Shown here: positions 44,276 to 56,077 of the stretch, one piece after another | Layout of the letters: the number at the start of each line of letters is the position of its first letter | Position numbering within the stretch: the stretch's first letter is position 1 | Assembly (NCBI GenBank): GCA_029204225.1 | Contig: CM055095.1 | Span: 19,675,450 to 19,739,449, forward strand | DNA: 64,000 nucleotides | Reading direction: 5' to 3' | Source of the DNA: Diphasiastrum complanatum | Lineage: Eukaryota; Streptophyta; Lycopodiopsida; Lycopodiales; Lycopodiaceae | Notes under the pieces: model-generated | Databases searched by the model: none | Seen by the model: only the letters and a program-made list of their open reading frames with translations | What the model was told of the DNA's origin: nothing | Position numbers and translations under genes: made by a program

Positions 44276-46260
44276 TAGAATTGAACATGCTGAACACCGT
44301 TTTGCTACCTTTTCCCTACTTGTCATTGATCATTCAAGGTTTTATAGTGGTGATGTGATGGTTTTTACCTTTTCATGTCGTCATTTTTTTATTGGTCATT
44401 ATATTTTTGTTACTTCTAGTGATGCATATGGTTACTTGTAATCTGCTCTTTGCTAAGGAACGACATTTTCTAAAGAGCAATACTTTTTCTGTAGCATTTC
44501 TTTTCGTAAGTATGATTGGTCGATGATTTTGATGTCTTTTTATGGGCGTGTCATGATACTGGCTGGTTTGTTGGGCATTATATCAGAAAATGTATGGAAT
44601 TCAAATTGTGGAGCCGATTTTTAATACCCCATTATTTGATTTTTCATTTTTGATGGATGTGTTGCCTGATCTTCCAGAATGAAAATGCTGAGTGCAAGAA
44701 TGATTGGTTGTGGTTCCCCCAGTTGTTTGGTGTACCCAATATACAGCACCTGATACCTCAAATGCACTATTGAACTTATTTGTAGTTTTGTTTAAAGAGT
44801 GCAGTTTTTCTGTGACAATTATGTTTATTTTGAAAATGATCTCTTGCCTTAGGCTATATTCTCTTTTGGCATTTCTGTTAGCTCTTATAATCCTATTACT
44901 CCGCATTGCCTGATTAGCAACTGCAGTAACTGGCTAAGTTTTGTTTACCTAGATGTACTCTGTTAGATTTAAGCATTGATATATATATTGTTTAGCTGAC
45001 TGTTTAACAATAAGATTTTGGTGGACAAAAGTTAGGGCGCATCTAGTCATCGGTCTATGTATTGGCAGTGCGAGCAAGCAAATTGTAATCTTGATGCAAC
45101 TGAAAGCCTAAATCGAAAATTTTATGTTGTGTACTTATAAAAGCATAGCCTAATCTCTTGGGTTGAACAAACGAAAGCTTGTAGAGATAGTTGGTTATTC
45201 TCTTTAATCATCATCTATTCCGTTTTTTTGATTGCCAGTGAATTTATTGACTATGGGATATTTGCAGAAGCTATTGTAAGTTAAGTGCATGTGTTGCAGT
45301 TTGTATTGGGTCTTATTCACAGTTCACCTTCCTCTCATTTTTGTCCAGCAAAACATCTTTGACCTTCACCACTCAATGAAGTCTCAGGGATTTTCTGATT
45401 CGATTCCTGGATTGTTGTTCCATCTTCACATTTTGCAGCCAAAGTTACAATGTTCATAATAAAGGCCCCCAACTTCATATATCTATTAGGAAACTTTAAC
45501 TGCATTTCAGATTTGAGATTTTGTTTCCTGACTCCAGGTTTAATTACAAATTTCTAGCTTGTTTTTTGGTTCATGAAATTGTTTTTCCAACGAACTAAAT
45601 TTTCAAGGCTAAAGCTTTATTTTAGAGAGAATTGTCATGTTTGAATATTCTATGCTAGGAACTATTCAGTTTTGGAATTAGTCAGACTCATCAAATACAG
45701 CACTGATAATTATGACACTGCTAAATTTTAACTATTAATGTATCAACCCTAGACTTGAATGCTCGCAGTAGCCTACATGTTCCAAAACTCTGGAAATGTA
45801 AATCCAATGGTTCTGAGTGACATTTTGCAATTTTACTTGACATATAAAACTATCCTTATTCGAGGTTTTTTTCAAAATAATTTTGAAATCACTTGTTGAA
45901 ACTAATAAGTTTGGAAGGTTGGCATGCACCAAATTCAAAATGAAATACTATAGGTCTTGCTCAAATGATTTCACAGATGCATTGTGTTCTGAAACATAAA
46001 AGTTCCAATCATGTTCTTGAATGCTCGTTCAAATTGAGTACTTTTTTTTTTGCTAAGATTTGTTGGAGCATGGTTTTTAAGGCTTTTGGAGTCAAGATGT
46101 AAGAACATGTTAACTTTAATTTTATTGACAATATTATGTAGATGTGCAGAAGCAAGGTAGGTGATACAGTGACTCATATCCTAATCACTTGTAACATATA
46201 ATTACACAAATTTTTAACAATCTTATTCATTGTGCACAAATTTTATCAAACTAGTGACAT
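44276..46260. other. 3' flank of desaturase gene and spacer
   Basis: The sequence is AT-rich with no supported gene on either strand. The desaturase 3' UTR should lie in the first few hundred bases, but no single polyadenylation signal stands out. An AATAAA at 45458-45463 seems too distant to be sure. Confidence 0.45.
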
Positions 46261-46267
46261 TTATGAG

Positions 46268-47087
46268 CTAGATTTTCAAAATTGATTCATATTTTCTAGC
46301 ATCTTCAAAACTTGATGGCTCTTCAAGCATTGTGGTTAGAAAAGAGTAAGAGGTAGTAGGATTTGAGTCTTCCCTTCGTTTTCCCTTCTCAAGGTAGGTA
46401 AGCTTTGATGGCTCGACCTTATTCCTTGTAGGTCTGCTTGTCCCCTTTGGCTCTTGAGATTGATCCTCCATAAGCACATCTTCATGAAGCTCCTCCTCGG
46501 GTCTTGCAAGATCTTGGACACATAGAGGATTAGATGCACTTGAATGGATCTTGGAACATTGAGATTCATCAAATAAGACATCCTTACTAACTTTTACTTT
46601 TTTTGAAATAGGATCAAAAACTTATTGCAGACAAGGCTTGATATGGTGAGATCTCACCAACGGTACTATTTGGAAGCCTATTACATAAATAGTTAGCGCA
46701 TGTTATGGCCTCTCCCCAAAATGAGATGGGTAGAGATGCATCTAGCCTCAAAGACTTTGCACACTCACATAGGCTTCTATTTTTCCTCTCGGCCACCCCA
46801 TTTTGTTGGGGAGTGTAGGAACATGTGTACTCTCTTTTAATTCCATTACTCTCACAAAAATCACTTACTATCATCACCAAGATGAACATACTTATTTGTG
46901 CTGTAAGGCGTATAGGAATGAAATATATCGCGATGATTGGTCATATGTTGAGTAGTTCCGGAATCTAAAAACCAAGAATCATTCAAATTCACATTTTTGT
47001 TTTTGACCATAAAAGCGACTTTGTCCATTTTGACTTCAGGAGATGCTGTAACTATATTTGCTTGTTGATCAGGTTGCTTGGCTGCAT
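46268..47087 (-). pseudogene. Copia fragment (minus): protease, integrase end, RT start
   Basis: Read on the minus strand, 47087-46890 is a decayed protease region (readable ILGF and LLNI stretches matching its plus-strand twin). 46889-46614 is the integrase end (REYTCSYTPQQNGVAERKNR, CANYLCNRLP). 46477-46268 is the linker and start of RT (PSKLTYLEKGKRRED, LEEPSSFEDA). The part between protease and integrase core is missing. Its outer portion (46877-47087) pairs with 47122-47333 as an inverted repeat. Confidence 0.75.
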
Positions 47088-47333
47088 GAGATCCAGGATT
47101 GCCGAGTTCTCAAAGCGAAGAATGCAACCAAGAAACTTGATCAACAAGCAAATACAGTTATAGCATCTCCTCAAGTCAAAATGGACTCAAGGCACTTTTA
47201 TGGTCAAAGACAAATACGAGAATTCGGATGATTCGTGGTTTCTGGATTCTGGAGCTACTCAACATATGACCAATCATCGTGAGATTTTCCAATCCTATAT
47301 GCCTTACAGCACAAAGAAGTATGTTCATCTTGG
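46877..47333. repeat. Imperfect inverted repeat with ~210-bp arms and 34-bp loop
   Basis: The left arm 46877-47087 and right arm 47122-47333 are reverse complements with scattered mismatches. For example, CCAAGATGAACATA at the left end pairs with TATGTTCATCTTGG at the right end, and TTTGCTTGTTGATCA pairs at the centre. A transcript through it could fold into a long hairpin. Confidence 0.8.
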
Positions 47334-47480
47334 CCAATTACTTGATAGTGCCCTTGATGTGAAATTCCATATTGAGACTTGTGTGATCAAGAAGGATGAT
47401 GAGATCCTTGCACATGGATCTAGATTTTGAGGCATATACAAATTGGATCCAAGAGAAAGTGCAAATTCTTGTGATGTTGC
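47122..47480 (+). pseudogene. Copia protease fragment (plus)
   Basis: The frame 47200-47430 reads SWFLDSGATQHMTNHREIF, an intact-looking Copia protease active site, followed by DALDVKFHIET-type sequence and YKLDP, the start of the GAG-pre-integrase region. It ends abruptly. The segment is the near-mirror copy of the minus-strand fragment on its left. Confidence 0.8.
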
Positions 47481-47714
47481 TTATGAAGAAACAAAATGTT
47501 TCTATTACCAAAGCTCTGCTAGCTCTTGACTCCCAATTTGATGAATACCTCGAAGATCTCGAAAAATGAAAATCTCAAAGATGAAATGTTCGTGAATAAC
47601 ATGAACAACAGGAGAAGGTCAAACAATGCGAAAGGAAAATGTTTGAGACACCCGAAGGTCGAATACTTTCGACACCTCATGCACGAAAGGACCGAGAAGA
47701 TCAAAGAAGTACCG

Positions 47715-48352
47715 TAATGTACAAATCTCTGATATGATATGATGATGTCAGCAGAAGAGTGTTAGGGCGTGCATAATCCGCCGCTCTTGTAATCTGAAAT
47801 TAGTCTTAGATTGTTTAATTTATCTAATCAGGAATGTTACTCTGAATATATGCAGTTGCTAGATGCACTAATGATAGAGAAGATACAGATAGACAAAATA
47901 TAGAATAGAGAAGTCTGCTGCCAGTGAGCAAGACAATTTTGTAAGCAGGATCCATAGAGATCCAAGAAGTCCGCTAGTAATCTAGACATTGTTCGTGGGA
48001 GAACATCGCTCCTCTCACGCCGATGCGCTGTGTGGGTCTGTCACACAGTGCTTAAACCAAGAGGATCAATAGATGATGTTGTAGCTATTATGCACATATC
48101 ATTCTAAATTATCTGATCTCGATTGAATTATTGTCTGCTTATTATTCGTGTATCTCATTCCCTTGTCTTATCTATTCCGCACATAGGTTCAATCTTGTTG
48201 GATGCTGAATTAACTTAGACATAGGTTAGCAATGTTTGTCTGCATTTTGGAGGATTGTAGGAATGATATAGCAGGTAGTGACCAACAATCATATCCGAAC
48301 TCCATCTGAATTCATTCGCATTTCATTCGTTTCAATTCATGTTTTGCTTTAG
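47715..48352 (+). repeat. LTR-like segment followed by a primer-binding site
   Basis: The segment ends TTTTGCTTTAG directly before TGGTATCAAAGCC (48353-48365), a tRNA-Met-type primer-binding site. Its first part (GATATGATGATGTCAGCAG, TAATCCGCC, CTTGTAATCTGAAATTAG, TGTTACTCTGAATATATG) is found inverted at about 57160-57310. The left border is uncertain because similarity extends a little further left (to about 47560). A short ATG frame after the primer-binding site runs straight into the (GA)n array, so gag is not intact. Confidence 0.5.
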
Positions 48353-48516
48353 TGGTATCAAAGCCTCAAAGTCGGTAGTCAGAACTTCTTGTAGTCTGAT
48401 ATAGCCGCAAAGCTATCAAATCCAGGAGGCAAAGCATTCAAGACAAAGAACCAATAACAATTGAGAACACAGTTTACAACAATGGCTTCAATAAGCAGTA
48501 TAGAGGGAGAGGGCTC

Positions 48517-48522
<6 letters not shown>

Positions 48523-48581
<59 letters not shown>
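48523..48581. repeat. (GA)n microsatellite, ~59 bp
   Basis: An uninterrupted GA repeat, preceded by a GGGAGAGGGCTCGAGGGC stretch. ORFs through it (SLSLSL or RERERE) are artefacts of the repeat. Confidence 0.97.
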
Positions 48582-48584
<3 letters not shown>

Positions 48585-48599
48585 GGACAAATTTTGCTT

Positions 48600-50640
48600 G
48601 CATGAATGAGTTTTGAGAATGGAGAGTATCGAGGATGCCATAATGGGTGTTGGTGGGAGGCATTTGTGTTTTCTTGGTTTTGAGGTGGTAAGAAACAATG
48701 CTATGCTAAGGGGAAGCCATGTTGAATTGTCATTGTCATGATGAATGCTATTGTTGTTTTAAGAAACTCTACAATCTCTTATCAGTTCTATAGTCTAATG
48801 TAGAAACAGAATGATATGTGTGGGAGTAATGTTGAAGCTGATTTTGAATCGTCAACAACTATCTTCCATGTTTGCCATTCCCGCACTTGAGGTGTTACCA
48901 CCATGAATTCCACCAATAGTTGTGAGTTATTGAGCAATCATCTTTCCACTGTTAAAGCAGATCTTGGAATGCTAGTTAATGTCTAAGCAGTCATCACCAA
49001 CAAACCATATCTCCATGTTGAAGCAACTGATATTATAGCCCACCAGCCCTGCTACTATATTTGTCTTGCATTCAAAATGAAAGGGAAAAAGGGAGTAAAC
49101 CCCTGAAAGATGGCTTGGAAGATCTAGTCAACTGACTCACTTCTCCTAAGCAAGAGAGAGAGAATAGAGATCTTATAATCTATAGTTTCTGCCACATTGA
49201 TATAGAGAGAGCTCAAATCCATTACAACAACGAGTTTTTGGCACAAACTATGATGTAAACTTTGCCAGTATGCGGCCAGACCAGAGTGCGTTAGCACAGA
49301 AGCAACATTGCACCCCACTCAATCAGCACACACCCACAAATCGTGAGCAGTAGTGTTCCATTTTTCTCTCATATAGAGAGGCAAGAGGAGCAAGGGTAAG
49401 CAGCTCAATAGCTAGCAAAATCGAGCAACCAATAGAGGAAGATGTGGAATCTACCCTCATAGCCAAGCAACAGTCAGTAGAGGGCAGAGTAATAGTTGTC
49501 AAAGCGTGCTCTCCTTCCATTATCCAAAGCCCTACAAACCAATGACCCAGAAATGAACAAGAAAAAGATGAATTTGTGTTGATGCTATTTCAAAATCTTT
49601 TCATGTTATTGTAAGAAGAGCTGCACGACAACTGTGGATAGAAACCACCCCTGTACCTACAAAGCTTCATAGTAGAGGGTTGTCCAGAAGCAATCTACCT
49701 AGCGACTAGCGAGCAAGGGAAGCGAGCAATAGTAGAAGAGATCGTGTAGCTAGTAGTCGTGAATTGGACTGAGGGAGCAGCTGTGGATCGGGCTAGTACA
49801 ACAGCAAATGCAATCAATCTTACAATCTATTCAAATTGAAAACTTACAATTACTTAAGGATGTGGAATTGGCTAAGAAGAAGGCTGTGAATCTGAAGTGA
49901 AATTGACAAAGTTGCAAGGATATTCAAACTCTTTCAAAAGGAGGTTATCGAAATAGAAGGATTCTTGCATTCAAGTAAGCATATTCTGATTTTTGTAACT
50001 TGATCAATGACATATGGATTTATTTCAGCTATGGTGATGTTCTGCCAACTATCTATTTTTTTGCATATCTGCATTAGTAGCTCCTCGGAATATTAAGGAC
50101 AATGCTTCACTTGGAATGTTGTTGGGCTCAAAATTGATAGGAAGATCCACTGAGTGTTTGAAAAGGTGAATGGAAAAATAATTAGTGTACTTAAGTTAGA
50201 TGAGTCAAAAATTGTAAAAGGGCAGAAGATGGAGAGGGCTAATATAACTCTCATGAATGGTGCACTACCACAAACAGTGGACCAAGAAGATTTCATATTC
50301 GGTGTCCAGTCCAAAAATGATATATGGTGGTTGGCAGCATTTTTTCTAATAAGCCTATGATGTCTATTCCCTTGAAAAATGTGCATGTTTGCACTCTTCA
50401 TGCAGAAGTTAGATTACTAGAAAAGCTCATTTATTTTCATATAGTTTTTGCTTGGAATAACATCATCCACGAAGGAAGCTATCTCTTGATTAGAAGATGC
50501 TTAATCGAAAGCAAGACTTCATAAGGGACATGTCAAAATACATAAAAATGAAAAGATTTCAGGAAAGATAGGAAATATGCCTACTAAGTCAAGCATAGGA
50601 GGAGAAAAAGCACACTCAGTTTAGACAAATACCATGAAGT
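48600..50640. other. Anonymous spacer
   Basis: Only short ORFs without recognisable domains are present (for example 49323-49520 minus and 50154-50360 plus). No RNA gene, LTR or repeat array was recognised. Confidence 0.4.
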
Positions 50641-50650
50641 GCTTGAAAGC

Positions 50651-50658
50651 TCTCTCTC

Positions 50659-50702
<44 letters not shown>
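50651..50702. repeat. (TC)n microsatellite with one interruption
   Basis: The TC repeat covers about 52 bases, with a single A interrupting at about 50664, and is followed by a T-run. Confidence 0.97.
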
Positions 50703-50708
<6 letters not shown>

Positions 50709-51033
50709 TTTTTGGCTCCTAGATTCATGGCCTAATACCATAAAAAATTAGTCATGCATCTATGTAGTTGCAATAGGGTCCTAGAATATGTTTGCGTAAG
50801 GGCATATATTTTCTAGGGGAACATAATTATAGTATGGAGGAAGCTTGATAGTATCATTGAAATTTTAAGAAAGATACATTTTTTGATATTGATAAGAAAG
50901 TTGTACAAAAGACTTGTGTCTAGTTTGTTGATGCAGTATCAAAAGCATGAGGAGAAGATCACATCACTCATTACATGGTTAGTATAAATGCTTCGAGACA
51001 CTTTTAATTTTTCCTATATATTTTGATCCAAGC

Positions 51034-52125
51034 ATGAGGTCATGAGGGCCAAAAACAGCCGTATTAGAACAACAATGCTCACATACAGAATTACCAGCAA
51101 AGGAAAGATCTACACTAGATATGCTAGAGTTACCTGGCGTCTTAAAAGATGCCCCTTTAGCTTTCCGTTTCTTTGGACATTCCTTCGCGACATGACTTGG
51201 TTCCATGCAATTGAAGCACAGATTGTCGCTTCTGGCTTTCATGAAGGTTTCCTAGTCCAAGGTAGATCTTTTCTTCGATTTCCCTGAACCTGAAGTCCCT
51301 TCCTTTGCCTTATCTTGGCTTTCTGCTCCAGTTGCCAGCTTCACTGTGTATCGGTGGTCACTTTGCCTTGTTTCCACCTTTAGCTTCTGCAACAAATTTG
51401 CGTTAATAAAATTATGTGTGGAACCATCGTCAAATAAAATAGTTACGGCTTGGCCACCCACAACCCCCTTCATCCGAATGAGGTCATGAGGGCCAAAAAC
51501 AGCCGTATTAAAACAACAATGCTCACACACAGAATTACCAGCAAAGGAAAGATCTACACTAGATATGCTAGAGTTACGCGTCTTAAAAGATGCCCCTTTA
51601 GCTTTCCGTTTCTTTGGACATTCCTTTGCGCGATGACTTGGTTCCATGCAATTGAAGCACAGATTGTCGATTCTGGCTTTCATGAAGGTTTCCTGGTCCA
51701 AGGTAGATCTTTTCTTCGATTTCCCTGAACCTGAAGTCCCTTCCTTTGCCTTATCTTGGCTTTCTGCTCCAGTTGCCAGCTTCACTGTGTATCGGTGGTC
51801 ACTTTGCCTTGTTTCCACCTTTTAGCTTCTGCAACAAATTTGTGTTAATAAAATTATGTGTGGAACCATCGTCAAATAAAACAGTTACGGCTTGGCCACC
51901 CACAACCCCCTTCATCCGAATGAGGTCATGAGGGCCAAAAACAGCCCTGGCGTCTTAAAAGATGCCCCTTTAGCTTTCTGTTTCTTTGGACATTCCTTCG
52001 CGACATGACCTGGTTCCATGCAATTGAAATTGTCGCTTCTGGCTTTCATGAAGGTTTCCTGGTCCAAGGTAGATCTTTTCTTCGATTTCCCTGAACCTGA
52101 AGTCCCTTCCTTTGCCTTAATCAAA
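51034..52125 (-). repeat. Tandem ~443-bp repeats of a Gypsy zinc-knuckle/protease segment
   Basis: Two full copies (51034-51477, 51478-51919) and a shortened third (51920 to about 52125) share nearly identical sequence, each beginning ATGAGGTCATGAGGGCC. On the minus strand each copy encodes KAKEGTSGSGKSKKRSTLDQ, a zinc knuckle CFNCMEPSHRAKEC (or HVAKEC), a spacer, and a Gypsy protease VTILFDDGSTHNFINANLLQ, then re-enters KAKEGTSG of the next unit. Unit lengths are 444 and 442 bases. The first is a multiple of three, so one joint is in frame, giving an open 188-codon chimera at 51252-51818. The third copy lacks the spacer and has a shortened knuckle (DNFNCMEP). Confidence 0.88.
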
Positions 52126-52129
52126 GCAT

Positions 52130-52346
52130 CAGAAGAGAGGTGAATTAAGAAGAGATGATAGAAGAGAATCAAAAGCTACTCAAGGAAGGTAGATACAAAA
52201 CTACTCTTGCTGTCTCTTCACAAACCAAATGGTATTGTCCATGGCTGCCAAGAGGAATAAGAGAAAGCAAAGCGTTCGGTCTCTTGTGGTTAACCGGCAC
52301 CTGGAGGTTTGCAGTAAGTAAGTTTGTAACATATGGTATCAGAGCC
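52130..52346 (+). other. LTR end and primer-binding site (candidate)
   Basis: TGGTATCAGAGCC at 52334-52346 follows ...GTTTGTAACATA, suggesting that the preceding ~200 bases are the end of a plus-strand LTR. The following kilobase shows no gag and contains GC-richer sequence with TGCCACGTGGCA-like motifs (about 52526 and 52700). Confidence 0.4.
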
Positions 52347-52959
52347 ACTGCATGCTAAAAGCAGGTGCGTTGAACCGTAGTAGATTTCTTGTAATTTACG
52401 TTGCTTCTGACGGATTTCAAAACGGTTTAAAATGCATTTTTTCTGCACCCTTCAGGGTTTTGTCTTTCCGCTGTTTTTAAGTAAAAAAGTTTTAGAAAAA
52501 AATAGTTGGGGCCCCAAGGAAGACCTGCCACGTGGCACTGTCCAGGAAAGGACAGGTGGTGGTCCTTCCTACAGTTGATTCACTCAGATCTAGGCATTAA
52601 TCTGATCGCGATGGACCCTCCTCAGCGTAGGAAACAAACTTCAGCATTCAGGATCGCTGTTTGACCAGCGATGGTCCTCAAAAAGCATTGAGGAATCTGC
52701 CACGTGGTACTGTCTGGGCCCGCACAGGTGTCAGATAGCAGCGCTTTTTAGTTCCGCTCCTTCTCTGATCTTTGCTGGTGAAATCGAGGCCCTCCCTTCA
52801 TATTTGAAACGTTTTTTTCTAGAGTTGTCCCTGTTTTCCAGCGATGGACAGTCTGAAGAAATCTAGAAAAAATGAAGGGGGGAAGGGGCTGTAGGCCACC
52901 TGGCAGATTGCTAGGAGAAGGCCAGAAGGCTGAGGTGCAGGCTAGGTGGCAAGGCAAGG

Positions 52960-53076
52960 CCACTTGGCAGGTAGAAGGATAGCACTTGGCAGGTAGAAGG
53001 ATAGCATGGAGTGGGAGGCATACCTGCAAAAAATGGAAATTGATTGCAAAAAATGGAAATTGATGGTGGGAGGAAT

Positions 53077-53130
<54 letters not shown>
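52960..53130. repeat. Short tandem duplications and a (CT)n microsatellite
   Basis: A ~22-bp unit (GGCAGGTAGAAGGATAGCA plus linker) is duplicated near 52966-53007. A ~21-bp unit (TGCAAAAAATGGAAATTGAT) is duplicated near 53023-53064. A CT repeat fills 53084-53129. A run of ten G lies at about 53199. Confidence 0.85.
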
Positions 53131-53259
53131 AGTTCGGGCCTCTCGCTCTGCTCTTGGGCAATAGGCGAGGCCCGAAGTAGCATTTTTGGAAGGAAAGGGG
53201 GGGGGGGGAGGTTAACTTATGTTTCATTTGGTGTTAGCTTCAATGAGAGCTGGTAAAGT

Positions 53260-54150
53260 AGGCAGAAGGGGGTTGCAATTGGCTAGAAACTTTGGTTGAC
53301 AAAGTGTTTTTGCTCTTTGTTTTTTTGTTTCCCATAGGCATTTTTTTAGTCGTTAGAAACTACGAAAATGAAAATGCAATTAATTCTATGATGAATCGTA
53401 ACGGCCTTCGGAATTGTGTAAATTAGATTTTGGTGCATCGACATGGTTTTTTTGGCATTTTTATTACTTACCAATCTGTTTGCAAAGTTCATTGGTATAA
53501 TTTTAATAAGCACACGGGTTTCTTAAAAACTATGTTTTTTTTTACATTGCTTCATTACGAATAATTATACTCGCAATGACGTTAACTGAACGTAAAATTT
53601 TTCAATTTTTTAGTTTTCAACTGCAAATGGATAAGGATGAAATTTGGGTGGAGGGGGGACATGCAAATTCATCCTTCATCACCCGATAGTGATGACCCCC
53701 TAGAACTACCTTGAACAAGGTTGTGTTGGAACTTCATCGAAGCAATAAACCATGAAACGGTGGTTATCACAAGGGATGGAGAAGTCATATTGGCAAGCAC
53801 GTGCAACATTTCATCGAAATACACAACATGGAGGAACCAATAAAAAATGAAACTGCTTCTTTTAGTGGTTCTACGACCGAGTTCAGATTCGACAAATAAA
53901 AAAAATCCACAGAATACAACAAGTTTAGAAAAGCATGCAAGTTCATACAAGAAGAGAGAAAATAGAAGATTGCCGAATAGAAGATTACACTCTTCTTCAA
54001 ATGATTTTAATATAACAAAGACATTCAGTCATCATTGTCATCAAATTATGACAAGTTCAGAAAAGCTTCCAAGTTCACAAAGTAAGAGAGAGGAGTATCA
54101 TAATCAAATGATATGTACTTAGTATAAATGTATTGACTATACAAGAACAA
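53260..54150. other. Anonymous spacer
   Basis: AT-rich, with no supported gene. The ORFs at 53669-53950 (minus) and 53847-54122 (plus) overlap on opposite strands and show no domain. Confidence 0.4.
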
Positions 54151-54155
54151 AGTGT

Positions 54156-55692
54156 TCACTCTTCATCATCAGTTTTTGTAACTCCTCCTATGTCTGTATT
54201 GTCATGAAGAAATTCTCTGCTAGAGTATGCATCTAATAGATGTGCATTATCCTTGTTTCTACTAAGTTCAATATACGTAGAGTACAATGAATAATGGGAG
54301 CTCCTTAAAGGAACATTCTCATCAGTAAAACCTAGAATGTTCAAAACATAAGATCTCTTCGCAGAAATGATCTTATTTGTCTTAACAAATTTGTGTCCTC
54401 CTAGATAATAAGATAAAGCTTTAACTGCCATTATAAGAGTCTTTCCAATTGGGTTGAACTTTGAATGAGCAATACAGATCTCATTATTTAAAGAATGCCT
54501 CAGATAGTGGTCAAGTCCACTATCCCTCTGGAACGAGAAAGCTTGTTGTCTGTAACCACCTCGTCTCGCAGCAAAGTCATCAATTACACGAGTGCATCCT
54601 ACAATAGAAAATAAGAGTTAAAAAAAAATAAATTCACGTTCAGGACATAACAACATTCTTAGGCAAGGAAGTTTAAACACTTACACATTCTTCATCATCA
54701 ACAACAACCAAATTCGGATGATCAATATTATGGCTGCCTATTGAAGAAGAATCATTTGTGAAATGCATTAACAATGGACAAGGGAAGCCCATCTAAAATT
54801 GAAATGCCATAAAATCTTCATTAGATGGCATGCTTCATCCATGCTCAACAAAATCTGACAAAGATTTCGTCAGACATTCTTCATCGATGATAAGTCCATC
54901 CTCATTATCATAATCAATTCCAGACACCAAGTCTCAGTTTCAAAATCTACAATGTCAGAGAATTCAAAAATTGTGCCAGATAATAGACAAAGCACCTTAT
55001 CCTCACAATAGTCAAAAAGCTTACACAAATCAGCTATAGTATTATATACATCGTCATTTATATGATACACAAGAAAATTAAAAAACATTTAGATTCATCT
55101 CCAGACATTGATTCATCAACAATAATATTAGAGCCAATGAAAGAATCCCGAAGCACTCCAATATCAACATCAAGAAAATCACTATTCTTATTAGGGGTGT
55201 TGATAAGGAAGTGACCAATGTTTTAAAGGCTGATGGAACTGAGGATGAGGCCATCTGAGGATAAAAAACAACAGCTTTATCATCATCCGAGATCTGAGCT
55301 AACAAAAGAAGTATGAAACCAGTCTGGTATTCAACAAAACGACATTTTTTCATACAGACATGACACATCGTAGTATTTCTAAATTGTTCAAACAATTTAT
55401 TGAACATCCTATCCAGTCTCTACTTGAAGTGTGGGAAGAAATGGACAAGATCAATAAAATGCATAAAGGAGAGAGGACCTATGGCGATAATAGGTAAACT
55501 TACTATACCCTTGAATCTAACATAGTGGTCAAAAAATACTTCATACTTGGGTTGCGCAGTTTTGAAAACATATAGATATGGGCAAAATAGCGTGTGAAAG
55601 TAGTTTAAGTTCTCAGTAATTCCAAACTCACTAAGAAATACACTTAGGGTGCTCTCACAAGTAGATTCAGAGGACGACGCCATCGGTCTCAA
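54156..55692 (-). pseudogene. Unrecognised multi-exon-like gene, probably decayed
   Basis: On the minus strand a protein-like series runs from 55692. It starts MASSSESTCESTLSVFL at 55680 and stays open to a single TAG at 55420-55422. It then continues in the same frame (MFNKLFEQFRNTTMCHVCMK, GFILLLLAQISDDDKAVVFY) to about 55200. The next segments are acidic (NIIVDESMSGDESKC, DYDNEDGLIIDEECLTKSLS) and lie in other frames. Near 54684-54601 there is a possible intron with donor GTAAGT and acceptor TATTGTAG. After it comes an open exon (GCTRVIDDFAARRGGYRQQA, LNNEICIAHSKFNPIGKTLI) to a stop at 54156. I do not recognise the family; a host gene, an old captured gene or a viral relic are all possible. 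Stops and frame changes suggest it no longer makes a full protein. Confidence 0.4.
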
Positions 55693-55921
55693 GCAAATAT
55701 TGCTTATGTGTGCAAGGTAAGCAAATTGGGAAAAAGAGATTATAAAGAATGCGCATAGGAGCGATATGTATGGAAAATGTTGTTAAGATATCACACTTGT
55801 GTGCAGGTAAAAGACTAGCAACAATAGATAATACAAATAGCATGCACAAGAGCGATATACTGTGAAAATCGAGAAAAAAAAAATTAATCGGGTTGCATGT
55901 TTCTTATAGACAAAATTTTCA

Positions 55922-56077
55922 CACGTGCAAGTCAACGGTCAACCCAACATGTGTCACCTTCCAAATGGTCCGTATGACTACACATGTGTGACTTGACAAC
56001 TGGGGACACGTGTCACGAGGTCATTGCATAAAAAGCCAACACGTGGCACAATCTTACGAATTGACAATTCGCACGTG
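55922..56077. promoter_or_regulatory. Cluster of four CACGTG G-boxes
   Basis: CACGTG occurs at 55922-55927, 56007-56012, 56040-56045 and 56072-56077, together with a CACATGTG near 55980. G-boxes are bound by plant bZIP and bHLH factors. The cluster lies about 250-400 bases upstream of the minus-strand gene starting at 55680. On both sides are repeated GAGCGATAT / ATATCGCTC motifs (55761, 55850, 56159, 56203, 56253). Confidence 0.5.
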
